Below are positions 37,411 through 45,907 of a stretch of 64,000 nt of DNA, in pieces. A model generated the notes under the pieces. It did not search any database. It was not told the DNA's origin and saw only the letters and a list, made by a program, of their open reading frames with translations. The DNA is from an uncultured Collinsella sp. (GTDB lineage: Bacteria; Actinomycetota; Coriobacteriia; Coriobacteriales; Coriobacteriaceae). The position numbers and the translations under genes were made by a program. The stretch covers positions 17,790 through 81,789 of the forward strand of contig CABQJJ010000004.1 of assembly GCA_902464485.1 (NCBI GenBank). The letters are read 5' to 3'. The first letter of the stretch is position 1; the number at the start of each line of letters is the position of its first letter.

Positions 37411-37449
37411 TAAAGCGGGGTCGAGCTTGATGCGCGGTCCCGCTTTATG
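37411..37449 (+). terminator. Terminator of pepD
   Basis: AAAGCGGG and CCCGCTTT form an 8-bp stem around a loop of about 20 bases; the tail is only weakly T-rich. Confidence 0.6.
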
Positions 37450-37560
37450 CTGCAGGTTGCTTGATGTGGCATGATCCGTGCATCAATGGACCATCGGTGT
37501 ACGGAGTAGCTTTGTGGCGTAGATGATAAATCGTTTTAGCTGATATGGAATGCCATGATA

Positions 37561-37690
37561 TTTCGGAAGTATGCGGCAAAATCTAAGACTCCTGAGCAGA
37601 CCATGTTTTTTTATGACAAAATGCCTGATAAATTGAGTTAAAAAGTCCAGTGTGCTCGTGGGTCTTGAATTTTGCCGCATACTTCCGAAA
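37561..37690. repeat. 130-bp inverted-repeat element, 22-bp perfect arms
   Basis: TTTCGGAAGTATGCGGCAAA plus AT (37561-37582) is the exact complement of 37669-37690, and similarity continues inward (CTAAGAC against TCAAGAC). The 85-base interior is AT-rich without a frame. The 37373-37739 gap holds only this and the pepD terminator. Confidence 0.75.
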
Positions 37691-37739
37691 TCGGCTCGAT
37701 ATTCCTTGGCAATATGGCACGGTGGAGGGCCGAATGCGG

Positions 37740-38318
37740 CTACAGCACGAAGATTCCCAGGTGCTCCAGCAAAATATTGAGCCCGATGAGGATGAGTACG
37801 ACGCCGCCCACGATGGTGGCGGGCTTTTCGTAGCGCGCGCCAAAGGTATGGCCAATCGCCACGCCAGCAACGGAGAAGATGAAGGTCGTGACTCCAATGA
37901 GCGACACGGCGGGAACGATGTCGACCGAGAGCGCCGCGAATGAGATGCCCACGGCTAGGGCATCAATTGAGGTAGCGATAGCCAGAATCAGATATTCGCC
38001 CAGGTCGATCTTCTCGGTATCCTTGCCGTCGCCCTCGTCTTCGTCCTCGGTAAAGGCCTCCCACAGCATCTTGCCGCCGATGAAGGCCAACAGAATAAAG
38101 GCAATCCAATGGTCGATGGGGCCGATGATGCCCATGAACTGGCTGCCGAGCGCCCAGCCGATCACGGGCATGCCGGCTTGAAAGCCTCCAAAAAACAGGC
38201 CGAGCACCACGGCGACTTTTAGGTTGATCTTTTTCATGCCAAGGCCCTTGCAGATGGATACAGCAAAAGCGTCCATCGAAAGACCAACGGCGAGCAGCAC
38301 AAGCTCTGCGAGTCCCAT
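37740..38318 (-). CDS. mntP: Manganese efflux pump MntP
   Basis: A 192-residue, six-helix membrane protein of the MntP family, exporting Mn2+ to prevent toxicity. Helix 1 has LVLLAVGLSMDAFAVSICKGL, with the conserved Asp, and helix 4 has the paired LILAIATSIDALAVGISFA, also with Asp; these two halves form the repeat of the family. An acidic loop (EDEDEGDGKDTEK) sits between. ATG at 38318 was chosen because the open frame upstream runs through the terminator and riboswitch. A yybP-ykoY riboswitch precedes it. Confidence 0.95.
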   Translation of the reverse strand: MGLAELVLLAVGLSMDAFAVSICKGLGMKKINLKVAVVLGLFFGGFQAGMPVIGWALGSQFMGIIGPIDHWIAFILLAFIGGKMLWEAFTEDEDEGDGKDTEKIDLGEYLILAIATSIDALAVGISFAALSVDIVPAVSLIGVTTFIFSVAGVAIGHTFGARYEKPATIVGGVVLILIGLNILLEHLGIFVL

Positions 38319-38363
38319 AGTTTGGCTCCCTCTCTGCGGGCGGGCCCGCGTGTGCCTATTGGG

Positions 38364-38415
38364 GAGCAACAAAAAAGACCCGTGGCGTACGCGTTGCGCG
38401 TACAACCACGAGTCT
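38364..38415 (-). terminator. Riboswitch expression-platform terminator
   Basis: On the minus strand GACTCGTGG pairs with CCACGGGTC, with an inner GTACGCG/CGCGTAC arm, followed by TTTTTTG. It directly follows the Mn aptamer and precedes mntP, so ligand binding likely decides whether it forms. Confidence 0.9.
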
Positions 38416-38512
38416 CGTTCATTAAGGCAAGCCAGGTCGATTCGACCAGTATGTTGACTTGCCGCGCCACCGGAGGCGAACCCGGCCACGCGACTACTCC
38501 CTCATTTGTGTG
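38405..38512 (-). ncRNA. yybP-ykoY manganese riboswitch
   Basis: On the minus strand the aptamer blocks appear in order: GGGAGTAG, a P2 hairpin with GGCCGGGTTCGCCTCCGG, the conserved GTCAACATACTGG loop, CCTGGCTTGCC and the closing AACGAGACT. This RNA senses Mn2+ and turns on export genes. Its place before mntP fits exactly. Confidence 0.93.
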
Positions 38513-38663
38513 AGACCCGATGCTATCACAAGAGCAGTCAAATTGGGATGGGCTCTCGGCGGCGTTCGCTCATTCTGTAAGCATCGGATTTCGCGATCGT
38601 GGTGGGGGCAAACCGTGAGAAACTATTTAGCGTTTATGGAGCGTATAGGATTGGAGCGATGCC

Positions 38664-39731
38664 TTGGATAAGAACGAGTTGCAAAAGCGTATGGAACAGG
38701 CCATTCGCCTGACGGCACCTGGCCAGCCGATCCGCACCGCCCTCGACATGATCATTGCCGGTCACCTGGGTGCCCTTATCTGCGTCGGCGACACCGAAAA
38801 CGTACTCGCTGCCGGTAACGACGGCTTCCCGCTCAACATTTCGTTTACCTCGAACCGCCTGTTCGAGCTTTCCAAGATGGACGGCGCCATCGTCATCGAT
38901 GGCGACCTCACCCAGATCCTGCGCGCCAACTTCCACCTCAATCCCGATCCCTCGCTCGCCACGAGTGAAACGGGCATGCGTCACCGTACTGCCGCTCGCA
39001 TGTCGGTGCTCACCGACGCCATCGTGATCTCGGTTTCGGCTCGTCGTGCCGTCGTCAACGTGTACGTCCACGGTAAGAGCTACGAGATCCAGCCTGTCAC
39101 CACCATCATGAGCTCGGTCAACCAGCTCGTCGCCACGCTCCAGACCACCCGTCAGTCGCTCGACCGCTCCCTGCTGCGTCTGACGGCCCTCGAGCTCGAT
39201 GACTACGTTACGCTCGCCGACATCACCGGCATTTTCTCGAGTTTCGAGATCATGCAGCAGGCAAAGACTGAGCTTAAGGATTGCATTGTCAAGCTGGGCA
39301 ACCAGGGCAAGCTCGTGCAGATGCAGCTCGAGCAGCTCGCCGGCTCCAGCATGGATACCGAGTACGACCTGATGATTCGCGACTATGCGAGCGATTCCTC
39401 CGAGGCCAATGCCGAAAAGATCCGCGCCAATCTGAGTCGTATGACGCCCAAGGACTTGTCCGACCCGCAGCATGTGGCGGCGGTTCTGGGTTACGACGAC
39501 CTGGACGAGGACTCCGTCATGACACCGCTGGGCCTGCGCACGCTTTCGCGCGTGTCCGTCGTGCGCGACGGCGTGGCCGAGAAAATCGTCGACGAGTATG
39601 GATCGCTGCAGGAGCTCATGGACGATATCAGCGAGGATCCGGAGCGCCTGGGCGACTTTGGCGTTAACAACCCTGCCATTCTTGCGGACTCCCTGTACCG
39701 CATGAAGGGCACCAAACAGGGGAACGCATAA
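38664..39731 (+). CDS. disA: Diadenylate cyclase DisA
   Basis: A 355-residue DisA that makes cyclic di-AMP from two ATP while scanning DNA. The DAC domain (residues 1-145) has the DGA motif in KMDGAIVIDGD and the RHR motif in GMRHRTAARMS. A central helical spine follows, and the C-terminal part has the helix-hairpin-helix DNA-binding region (ERLGDFGVNNPAILADSLYRM is near the end). No ATG gives this N-terminus; TTG 38664 with TTGGAGCGATGCC upstream is the start. The stop overlaps ispD (TAATG). DisA links DNA integrity and wall or osmotic control through c-di-AMP. Confidence 0.93.
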   Translation: MDKNELQKRMEQAIRLTAPGQPIRTALDMIIAGHLGALICVGDTENVLAAGNDGFPLNISFTSNRLFELSKMDGAIVIDGDLTQILRANFHLNPDPSLATSETGMRHRTAARMSVLTDAIVISVSARRAVVNVYVHGKSYEIQPVTTIMSSVNQLVATLQTTRQSLDRSLLRLTALELDDYVTLADITGIFSSFEIMQQAKTELKDCIVKLGNQGKLVQMQLEQLAGSSMDTEYDLMIRDYASDSSEANAEKIRANLSRMTPKDLSDPQHVAAVLGYDDLDEDSVMTPLGLRTLSRVSVVRDGVAEKIVDEYGSLQELMDDISEDPERLGDFGVNNPAILADSLYRMKGTKQGNA

Positions 39732-40459
39732 TGGCGCCCGTATGCGCCGTGGTCGTTGCCGGTGGCAGCGGCCAGCGCTTTGGAAATCCCGGCGGCAAGC
39801 AGCTCGTTAACGTGGCGGGCCGTCCGCTCATGAGCTGGTCCATCCGCGCGTTTGATCGGAGCGAAAAGGTCGGTCACATCGTGGTGGTGTGTCCTGCCAA
39901 GCGTCGTGCCGAGATGCGCCGCCTGGCAATCGACCCGTTTGACTATGACACGCCCATCAGCTTTGCCGATGCCGGCGATACCCGCCAGGATTCCACCCGA
40001 GCCGGCGTGCATGCGGTCCCGGCAGGCTTTGAATACGTCGCCATTCACGACGGCGCCCGCCCGCTCATTACCACCGAGGCCATCGACCATGCGATTGACG
40101 TGCTCGTGGGCGACCGCTCACTCGACGGCGTCGTGTGTGGACAGCCCGCAATCGACACGCTCAAGATCGTCGACGGCGATAACATCGTTGAGACGCCGCC
40201 GCGCGAACTCTATTGGGCCGCGCAAACGCCGCAGATCTTTAGCGTCGACGCCATGAGGCGCGCCCATGCCGCGGCGATTGCCGAGGGCTTTATCGGTACC
40301 GACGATTCGTCACTGGTCGAGCGCATGGGCGGCCGCGTCCGCTGCGTCCAGAGCCCGCGCGACAACCTTAAGGTGACGGTGCCCGAGGACCTGCGTCCCG
40401 TAACCGCGATTCTGCTCGGCCGCATGGCCGAGGGAGAGGACCTTCCCCATGTTCAGTAA
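39731..40459 (+). CDS. ispD: 2-C-methyl-D-erythritol 4-phosphate cytidylyltransferase
   Basis: A 242-residue nucleotidyltransferase making CDP-methylerythritol. The N-terminal CTP loop is CAVVVAGGSGQRFGNPGGKQ; YVAIHDGARPLITTEAID and YWAAQTPQIF follow, with GTDDSSLVE and a C-terminal dimer arm. The start overlaps the disA stop by one base, and the end overlaps ispF by 11 bases, so all three are translationally coupled. Confidence 0.96.
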   Translation: MAPVCAVVVAGGSGQRFGNPGGKQLVNVAGRPLMSWSIRAFDRSEKVGHIVVVCPAKRRAEMRRLAIDPFDYDTPISFADAGDTRQDSTRAGVHAVPAGFEYVAIHDGARPLITTEAIDHAIDVLVGDRSLDGVVCGQPAIDTLKIVDGDNIVETPPRELYWAAQTPQIFSVDAMRRAHAAAIAEGFIGTDDSSLVERMGGRVRCVQSPRDNLKVTVPEDLRPVTAILLGRMAEGEDLPHVQ

Positions 40460-40943
40460 CCTGCGCATTGGACACGGCTACGATGTCCACCGTCTGGTGG
40501 AGGGACGTCGATGTATTATCGGTGGGGTCGACATTCCCTACGAGCGCGGCCTGCTGGGCCACTCGGATGCCGATGTGCTCGCGCACGCGTTGGCCGACGC
40601 CATTCTGGGCGCCTGCCGCGGGGGAGACATTGGCAAGTTGTTCCCCGACACCGATCCTGCCTATGAGGGCGCCGACTCGATGGTGCTGCTTGCCCGCGTG
40701 ATGGACTATGCACGCGAGCTGGGCTTTGAGTTTGTCGATGCCGACTGCACCATTGCCTGTCAGCAGCCCAAGATCACCCCGCACCGCGATGCCATGCGCG
40801 CGAACCTGGCCCATGCCCTGGGCGTTGACGTCGAAAACGTGGGCGTCGCCGCCACCACGACCGAAAAGCTCGGTTGGGAGGGGCAGGGCGAGGGAATTGG
40901 CGCCTGGGCCGTCTGCCTGCTACAGAAAACCGCTAAGGAGTAA
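40449..40943 (+). CDS. ispF: 2-C-methyl-D-erythritol 2,4-cyclodiphosphate synthase
   Basis: A 164-residue IspF, a zinc trimer that cyclises the IspE product. Metal ligands are in RIGHGYDVHR and GLLGHSDADVLAHALADAIL; FPDTDPAYEGADSMVLL and the late TTTEKLGWEGQGEGI are family motifs. It overlaps ispD by 11 bases, and cysS begins three bases after its stop. Confidence 0.97.
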   Translation: MFSNLRIGHGYDVHRLVEGRRCIIGGVDIPYERGLLGHSDADVLAHALADAILGACRGGDIGKLFPDTDPAYEGADSMVLLARVMDYARELGFEFVDADCTIACQQPKITPHRDAMRANLAHALGVDVENVGVAATTTEKLGWEGQGEGIGAWAVCLLQKTAKE

Positions 40944-40946
40944 CGA

Positions 40947-42413
40947 ATGCGTATCTACAACAGCGCTACCCATAAAAAAGAAGAGTTCCAGCCTATCGAG
41001 TCCGGCAAGGTCCGCATGTACGTGTGCGGCCCCACGGTCTACGACAACATCCACATCGGCAACGCCCGCACGTTCATCAGCTTTGACGTGATTCGCCGTT
41101 GGCTCATCGCAAGCGGTTACGAGGTCACGTTCGCACAGAACCTCACCGATGTCGACGACAAGATCATCAAGCGCGCCAACGAGCAGGGCCGTACGGCCGC
41201 TGAGGTCGCGACGGAGTTCTCCGACAAGTTTATCGGCGTCATGCGCGCCGCTAACGTGCTCGATCCCGATGTGCGTCCCCGCGCCACCAAGGAGATCGGC
41301 CCCATGATCGCTATGATCAAGACGCTCATCGAGCAGGGCCACGCCTATGCCGCCGATAACGGCGACGTGTACTTTGCCGTGCGCAGCGATCCCAACTACG
41401 GTCAGGTCTCGGGCCGCAACATCGACGACCTTATGGTTGGCGCGCGTATCGAGGAGAACGAGGACAAGAACGACCCGCTCGACTTTGCCCTGTGGAAGGC
41501 CGCGAAGCCCGGCGAGCCCAGCTGGCCGAGCCCCTGGGGCGAGGGCCGTCCCGGTTGGCACACCGAGTGCGCCGCCATGGTGCACCGCTACCTGGGCACC
41601 CCGATCGACATTCACGGCGGTGGCTCCGACCTTGCCTTCCCGCATCATGAGAACGAGTGCGCCCAGGCCACCTGCGCCTGGCACCAGGGTTTCTCCAACA
41701 CCTGGATGCACACGGGTATGCTGCTGGTCGACGGCGAGAAGATGTCCAAGTCGCTCGGAAACTTCTTTACGCTGGCCGAGGTGCTCGAGCAGCACTCTGC
41801 CGCGGCCCTGCGCTTGCTGATGCTGCAGACGAGCTATCGCTCGCCGCTCGACTTTTCTTGGGAGCGCCTGGAGGGTGCCGAGAACTCGCTCACACGTATC
41901 GCCGGTACGGTCGAGAACCTGCGTTGGGCAGCGAACCACGCGACGGCCGATGCCGATGGGGCTGCTGCCGAGGCGTTTGCTGCCAAGGCCGCCGAGACCC
42001 GTGCAGCCTTTAAGGAGTGCATGGACGACGACTTTAACACCGCCGGTGCCATGGGTGCCGTCTTTGGCTTTGTGACCGAGTGCAACCAGTACCTGGAGCA
42101 GGCGGGCGACGCTGTCGACAAGGCCGCTGCCCTTGCCGCCGCCGATACGCTGGCAGAGTTGCTCAATACGTTTGGCGTCGAGCTTCCCGAGCCCAAGGTC
42201 GAGCTGCCGCTGGGCCTGCTGGGCGTTGCCGCCGGTCTGGTCGCCTACACGGGCGACGACGTGGACGAGGCCGCTGCTAAGATTCTCGAGGCTCGCGCCG
42301 AGGCCCGTGCCGCCAAGAACTGGGATCTGGCCGATGCCATCCGCGATCAGCTCAAGGACCTGGGCCTCACCATTGAAGATACGGCCGCGGGTACTCGTAT
42401 TAAGACTCTCTAG
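40947..42413 (+). CDS. cysS: Cysteinyl-tRNA synthetase
   Basis: A 488-residue class I synthetase. The zinc ligand and HIGH motif are in VRMYVCGPTVYDNIHIGNARTFISFD, ERPGWHTECAAM-type zinc residues in GRPGWHTECAAM, and DIHGGGSDLAFPHHENECAQ is the cysteine-pocket signature. The KMSKS loop is GEKMSKSLGNFF. A helical anticodon domain completes the enzyme. It starts three bases after ispF with CTAAGGAGTAACG before it. The disA-ispD-ispF-cysS-rlmB order is familiar from other Gram-positives. Confidence 0.97.
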   Translation: MRIYNSATHKKEEFQPIESGKVRMYVCGPTVYDNIHIGNARTFISFDVIRRWLIASGYEVTFAQNLTDVDDKIIKRANEQGRTAAEVATEFSDKFIGVMRAANVLDPDVRPRATKEIGPMIAMIKTLIEQGHAYAADNGDVYFAVRSDPNYGQVSGRNIDDLMVGARIEENEDKNDPLDFALWKAAKPGEPSWPSPWGEGRPGWHTECAAMVHRYLGTPIDIHGGGSDLAFPHHENECAQATCAWHQGFSNTWMHTGMLLVDGEKMSKSLGNFFTLAEVLEQHSAAALRLLMLQTSYRSPLDFSWERLEGAENSLTRIAGTVENLRWAANHATADADGAAAEAFAAKAAETRAAFKECMDDDFNTAGAMGAVFGFVTECNQYLEQAGDAVDKAAALAAADTLAELLNTFGVELPEPKVELPLGLLGVAAGLVAYTGDDVDEAAAKILEARAEARAAKNWDLADAIRDQLKDLGLTIEDTAAGTRIKTL

Positions 42414-42556
42414 TATTTGTCGACCGTTCGAGGTGTGGCAGATTGCCTTGAAAGAGGAAGGCATAGACCTGGTGGTCATGCCCGACGATTGAAAGGCAAG
42501 GTGCCGTGGCTCGGACGGTCGATTCTTATTCGTTTTCTATTTAAGGAGGCCGTCTT

Positions 42557-43471
42557 ATGGCCGACAATCACAAGCGTGCTCCGCGTGGTGGCAAGCAGAC
42601 CGCCTCTGGCTCGCGTCCGATTCGCCGCAATGATCGCGCTGCCGCTCCCAAGGGCCAGCGCGATCGCACTCAGGCCGCACGTCCGCAGCGCGACCGCAGC
42701 CGCGACAACGTTCAGGTTCCCAAGGGCGAGTTTATCGAAGGTCGCCGTGCTGCCGCCGAGGCGCTGCGCACCGGTTTTCCCATCAAGTGCGCGCTCATCG
42801 CCGAGAGCGGGGAGCGCGATGCCGCCCTGTCGCGTCTGGTCGATGACCTCAACGCCGCGGGTGTCCGCATTAAGTACGTGCCGCGCGCACAGCTCGATGC
42901 GCTTTCGAGCCATGGCGCTCACCAGGGCATCGCGCTCGAGGTGGGCAACTTCCCCTATGCCGATGTCGCCGATATCCTCGACCGCGCGGGTGACGGACCG
43001 GCGCTCGTCGTCGTACTCGACCACGTGACCGACGACGGCAACTTTGGCGCCATCGTGCGCTCCGCCGAGGTCGTGGGCGCCGCGGGCGTCATCATCGCCA
43101 ACAAGCGTGCCGCCGGCGTGACTGTGGGCAGCTACAAGACTTCAGCCGGTGCCGTCATGCACCTGCCCATCGCGCAGGTGCCCAACATCGCCCGTGCGCT
43201 CGACGATCTTAAGGCTGCTGGCTTTTGGGTGGGCGGCGCCTCCGAGCACGCCGAAGGCGGTTGCTGGGATGCTCCCTTCGAGGGCCGCGTGGCACTCGTC
43301 ATGGGTTCCGAGGGCGACGGTATCTCGCGCCTGGTGCTCGAGAAATGTGACTTTTTGACCAAGCTTCCCCAGCGCGGCATGACCGAGAGCCTCAACGTTG
43401 CCCAGGCGACCACGGCGCTGTGCTTTGAGTGGCTGCGCCGCAACGCCGGCGAGCTCATGGGGGAGGAGTAG
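42557..43471 (+). CDS. rlmB: 23S rRNA 2'-O-methyltransferase, RlmB/TrmH (SpoU) family
   Basis: A 304-residue SPOUT methyltransferase that probably methylates a guanosine in 23S rRNA. The first 55 residues are a basic, disordered tail (many Arg, Lys and Gln). The substrate-binding L30e-like domain begins GEFIEGRRAAAEALR, and the trefoil-knot domain has the three SpoU motifs: DDGNFGAIVRSAEVVGAAGV, ALVMGSEGDGISRL and ESLNVAQATTALCFEWLRR. ATG 42557 has TTTAAGGAGGCCG. The following YacP-like gene starts four bases after the stop. Confidence 0.93.
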   Translation: MADNHKRAPRGGKQTASGSRPIRRNDRAAAPKGQRDRTQAARPQRDRSRDNVQVPKGEFIEGRRAAAEALRTGFPIKCALIAESGERDAALSRLVDDLNAAGVRIKYVPRAQLDALSSHGAHQGIALEVGNFPYADVADILDRAGDGPALVVVLDHVTDDGNFGAIVRSAEVVGAAGVIIANKRAAGVTVGSYKTSAGAVMHLPIAQVPNIARALDDLKAAGFWVGGASEHAEGGCWDAPFEGRVALVMGSEGDGISRLVLEKCDFLTKLPQRGMTESLNVAQATTALCFEWLRRNAGELMGEE

Positions 43472-43474
43472 CGC

Positions 43475-44152
43475 ATGTCCAAGAAGAACCGTGCCAAGTC
43501 CAAGGCCAAGCGCTTTGGCGAAGGCTCGGCCAAGCCGATTGTTTCGGCCGCGACCTATGGTGTGGGCGGCAATGCGTTTGCGCAGGCCATCGCCGATCCG
43601 GTCTCGACGGTGCATTCCAATAAGCCCGAGCTGCTGGTGGTCGACGGCTACAACGTGATCCACTGCACGCCGCGCTACGAAAAGCTCGTCTACGACCATT
43701 CCGACGATCCGTATTCCAGCGACGTCCACGATATGGCGCGCACCGCACTCATCAACGACGTGGCGGCGTTTGCCCAGGGCCGCTACGAGGCCGTGATCGT
43801 GTTTGACGGCGCGGGCAATATCTCCAGTGAGCGTCCCAACCTGCCGGCCCGCGGCGTGCGCATCGAGTTTTCGCCGACGGGCGTCTCTGCCGATACCGTG
43901 GTACAGAAGCTCTGCATCGAGGCACGCGAGGAAGGCCGCGCATGCTCCGTGGTGTCGAGTGACGGCACGATCCAGGCTGTCGTCATGGGCAAGGGCGTTA
44001 CGCGCATCTCGAGCCGTATGCTGGTGGACGAGATCAAACAGATCGATAACGACGTTCACGAGGCAGAGGAAGCTCCGCAGATCAAGATGACTCTGGGCAG
44101 CCGCCTGAGTCCCGATGCCCTGGCCAAGCTCAAGGCCCTGCGCGGACGGTAG
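43475..44152 (+). CDS. YacP-like NYN domain ribonuclease
   Basis: A 225-residue protein with a NYN (PIN-like) domain of the YacP/Rae1 group. In Bacillus the homologue is a ribosome-associated endonuclease that cuts mRNA in the A site. The N-terminal 50 residues are a basic extension; the domain starts ELLVVDGYNVIHCTP, continues YEAVIVFDGAG with the next acidic position, and ends CSVVSSDGTIQAVVMGKG. The cysS-rlmB-yacP neighbourhood is the same as in Firmicutes, which supports the assignment. It is the last chromosomal gene before the mobile element. Confidence 0.88.
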   Translation: MSKKNRAKSKAKRFGEGSAKPIVSAATYGVGGNAFAQAIADPVSTVHSNKPELLVVDGYNVIHCTPRYEKLVYDHSDDPYSSDVHDMARTALINDVAAFAQGRYEAVIVFDGAGNISSERPNLPARGVRIEFSPTGVSADTVVQKLCIEAREEGRACSVVSSDGTIQAVVMGKGVTRISSRMLVDEIKQIDNDVHEAEEAPQIKMTLGSRLSPDALAKLKALRGR

Positions 44153-44226
44153 GGGATTATCCATAGAGACCCGTTTCCCAATTGGCCGGCCCGTTGATTT
44201 GTAATCAATGGACTGTGGGTTGCCGT

Positions 44227-44282
44227 CGCCAAAACGAATAGTTTTTGGTTTTGGCGAACGGATAAAACTATTCGTTCTGGCG
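44227..44282. repeat. Palindrome with 19-bp arms
   Basis: CGCCAAAACGAATAGTTTT (44227-44245) matches the complement of 44264-44282 at all but one position. It lies between the YacP-like gene and tRNA-Thr. Confidence 0.65.
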
Positions 44283-44375
44283 AATAGTTTTGAGATGTGG
44301 TCGGGTGAAGGGCCTGTTGCGCCTCGTCCGCAATTCCTTTATTCTTAACTGGCTTCGCGCGAAAGCGCCAAGTGT

Positions 44376-44450
44376 GCCAGTGTGGCGCAACGGTAGCGCA
44401 ACTGATTTGTAATCAGTGGGTTGCAGGTTCGATTCCTGTCACTGGCTCCA
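44376..44450 (+). tRNA. tRNA-Thr (anticodon TGT), attachment target
   Basis: Complete cloverleaf with encoded CCA: acceptor GCCAGTG/CACTGGC, anticodon stem ACTGA/TCAGT, loop TTTGTAA giving TGT, T loop TTCGATT. Its 3' part from the anticodon loop on is repeated at 58591, so the mobile element entered here and left the gene whole. Confidence 0.97.
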
Positions 44451-44456
44451 TGAAAG
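44408..44456 (+). mobile_element. attL core of the integrated element
   Basis: The 49 bases beginning TGTAATCAGTGGGTTGCAGG are repeated exactly at 58591-58639. They run from the tRNA-Thr anticodon through CCA and six bases beyond. Confidence 0.93.
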
Positions 44457-44460
44457 AAAA

Positions 44461-44500
44461 AGCAGGTCAGAGGGTATTTTCCTCTGGCCTGCTTTCTTTT
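44461..44500 (+). terminator. Terminator behind tRNA-Thr
   Basis: AGCAGGTCAGAGG (44461-44473) and its near-exact complement (44481-44493), followed by TTCTTTT. It belongs to the element, so integration supplies a new terminator to the tRNA. Confidence 0.9.
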
Positions 44501-44598
44501 ATATCGCCGCCGTGTGCAATGGGCTGTGCAACGATGTGTGCAATAAAACGGGTTTTGGATCCTATGTCGAATTATTAAAATTCATAGTTTCGCCATTA

Positions 44599-45789
44599 TT
44601 ATTGGTCGAGCCCGTCCATTTTCCGGGCGACTTTATCCATCTGATCGTTGCTGATCTTTTTATCATTTTTGCGTCGAATACGCTGTTCGTGCGCTTTGCA
44701 GCAATAGCCATTTTTGTCACGAGCGTTGTTTCGCTCTTTGAACCGGTCTTCGTTCGCGTCTTCTTGCTTGACGTAGGCCCTCATTTTCTGCTGGCGGATT
44801 TTGTACGGTCGCCCGCATTCTCGGCAAGTGTTCCAGGAGAAATGGCTTTCAAGGGTTTCTAGTAGTTGTATCGCCCAAGCTCTTGTTAGGCTTCCGTAAA
44901 TCGGGTTTTGGCCGTTTAAATTCCGGTTGACCATTCGACGTAAAGTTTGCTCTTGAATGAAGGTATGGGGTTCTGGCTGAGGGTTAATAGCGAGGTCGAT
45001 GAATGTTGCCAGGGCAACTTCTATTGTCTTGAATTGATTGCTCACCCATATCTTGGTTCCTTCGTCCATTTCAAATGTTCCGGGTTTGGCTACTGCTAAC
45101 TGGGACTTAGACGCGTCGAACATCTGGAGCGCCATACGTAGCTGCGAAAATCTGTTTTCAATAATCTCCTTGTTTTGGGAGATGCATACTTGATGCAGAA
45201 CATAGTCGTATGCACGGTCACCGTAAGCTGCTTTGCCTGTGAATAGAAGCGTAGCTAATTGCATGAATGCCATCGTTGTAACGAGATCGTCCAACAGTAT
45301 GACCTGTTCCTTCTTGTATCTAATATCTTCGATTAAGTTTGCGACTTCTGTTCCCTGAGAGCGCCCCTTATCTTTGAAGTTATTAAACAAGGCGCACTCG
45401 GGGTTTAGGCTGATTTCAGAACACCTTTCTGATGCATTCAATGCGTCGTACCAAATATCTAGACCATCTTGCTCCGGTTTATCGGAGAAGACGTCATTTG
45501 AAGTAAAACGCTTTTCAACACGCTCTGATTGCCCCGCGTATGGGGTGACGGGAAGTCCATACCGCTCGACAAATTGAATGATTTTCTTTGGATCTGTCAG
45601 ATCTACGTCTAAAAGGGTCCCGGTGGAGAAGCCCGAGGGGATGCCGTAGGCCGTCGAATGGGGTTTACAGATAAGCGCGGGGCGTTCCATTCCAAAAATA
45701 TCTAAATTTTTCTCTCGACATGAGGGCAACATCCACGGTTTGATTTCGGCTGCTATAGGTGCCGGTACTTCGATTGCGGGGTGACTCAT
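44599..45789 (-). CDS. Unknown element protein with C-terminal CGNR-like zinc finger
   Basis: A 396-residue soluble protein without recognised overall family. Near the C-terminus, NTCRECGRPYK and, some 30 residues on, GYCCKAHEQRIRRK form a C-x2-C ... C-C/H arrangement similar to CGNR-type zinc fingers of putative regulators; a Lys-rich basic tail follows. The rest is mainly helical. The start at 45789 has AAGGAGAGAGCT. It is divergent from the excisionase-like gene, with a palindromic operator candidate between them, so it may regulate that promoter; this is inference. Lower GC than the core genome. Confidence 0.6.
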   Translation of the reverse strand: MSHPAIEVPAPIAAEIKPWMLPSCREKNLDIFGMERPALICKPHSTAYGIPSGFSTGTLLDVDLTDPKKIIQFVERYGLPVTPYAGQSERVEKRFTSNDVFSDKPEQDGLDIWYDALNASERCSEISLNPECALFNNFKDKGRSQGTEVANLIEDIRYKKEQVILLDDLVTTMAFMQLATLLFTGKAAYGDRAYDYVLHQVCISQNKEIIENRFSQLRMALQMFDASKSQLAVAKPGTFEMDEGTKIWVSNQFKTIEVALATFIDLAINPQPEPHTFIQEQTLRRMVNRNLNGQNPIYGSLTRAWAIQLLETLESHFSWNTCRECGRPYKIRQQKMRAYVKQEDANEDRFKERNNARDKNGYCCKAHEQRIRRKNDKKISNDQMDKVARKMDGLDQ

Positions 45790-45835
45790 AGCTCTCTCCT
45801 TAGCGCTGTCAACCGAATTTCACGTTCCATTCGTA

Positions 45836-45847
45836 TCGTATATACGA
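45836..45847. promoter_or_regulatory. Operator candidate in a divergent promoter region
   Basis: The perfect 12-bp palindrome TCGTATATACGA lies between the divergent zinc-finger and excisionase-like genes. Confidence 0.4.
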
Positions 45848-45907
45848 CATCATCCGTTGTAAAGCGTAGTGTGTGAATTGCATTCGAACTAAACGAAAGG
45901 AGTCTAA

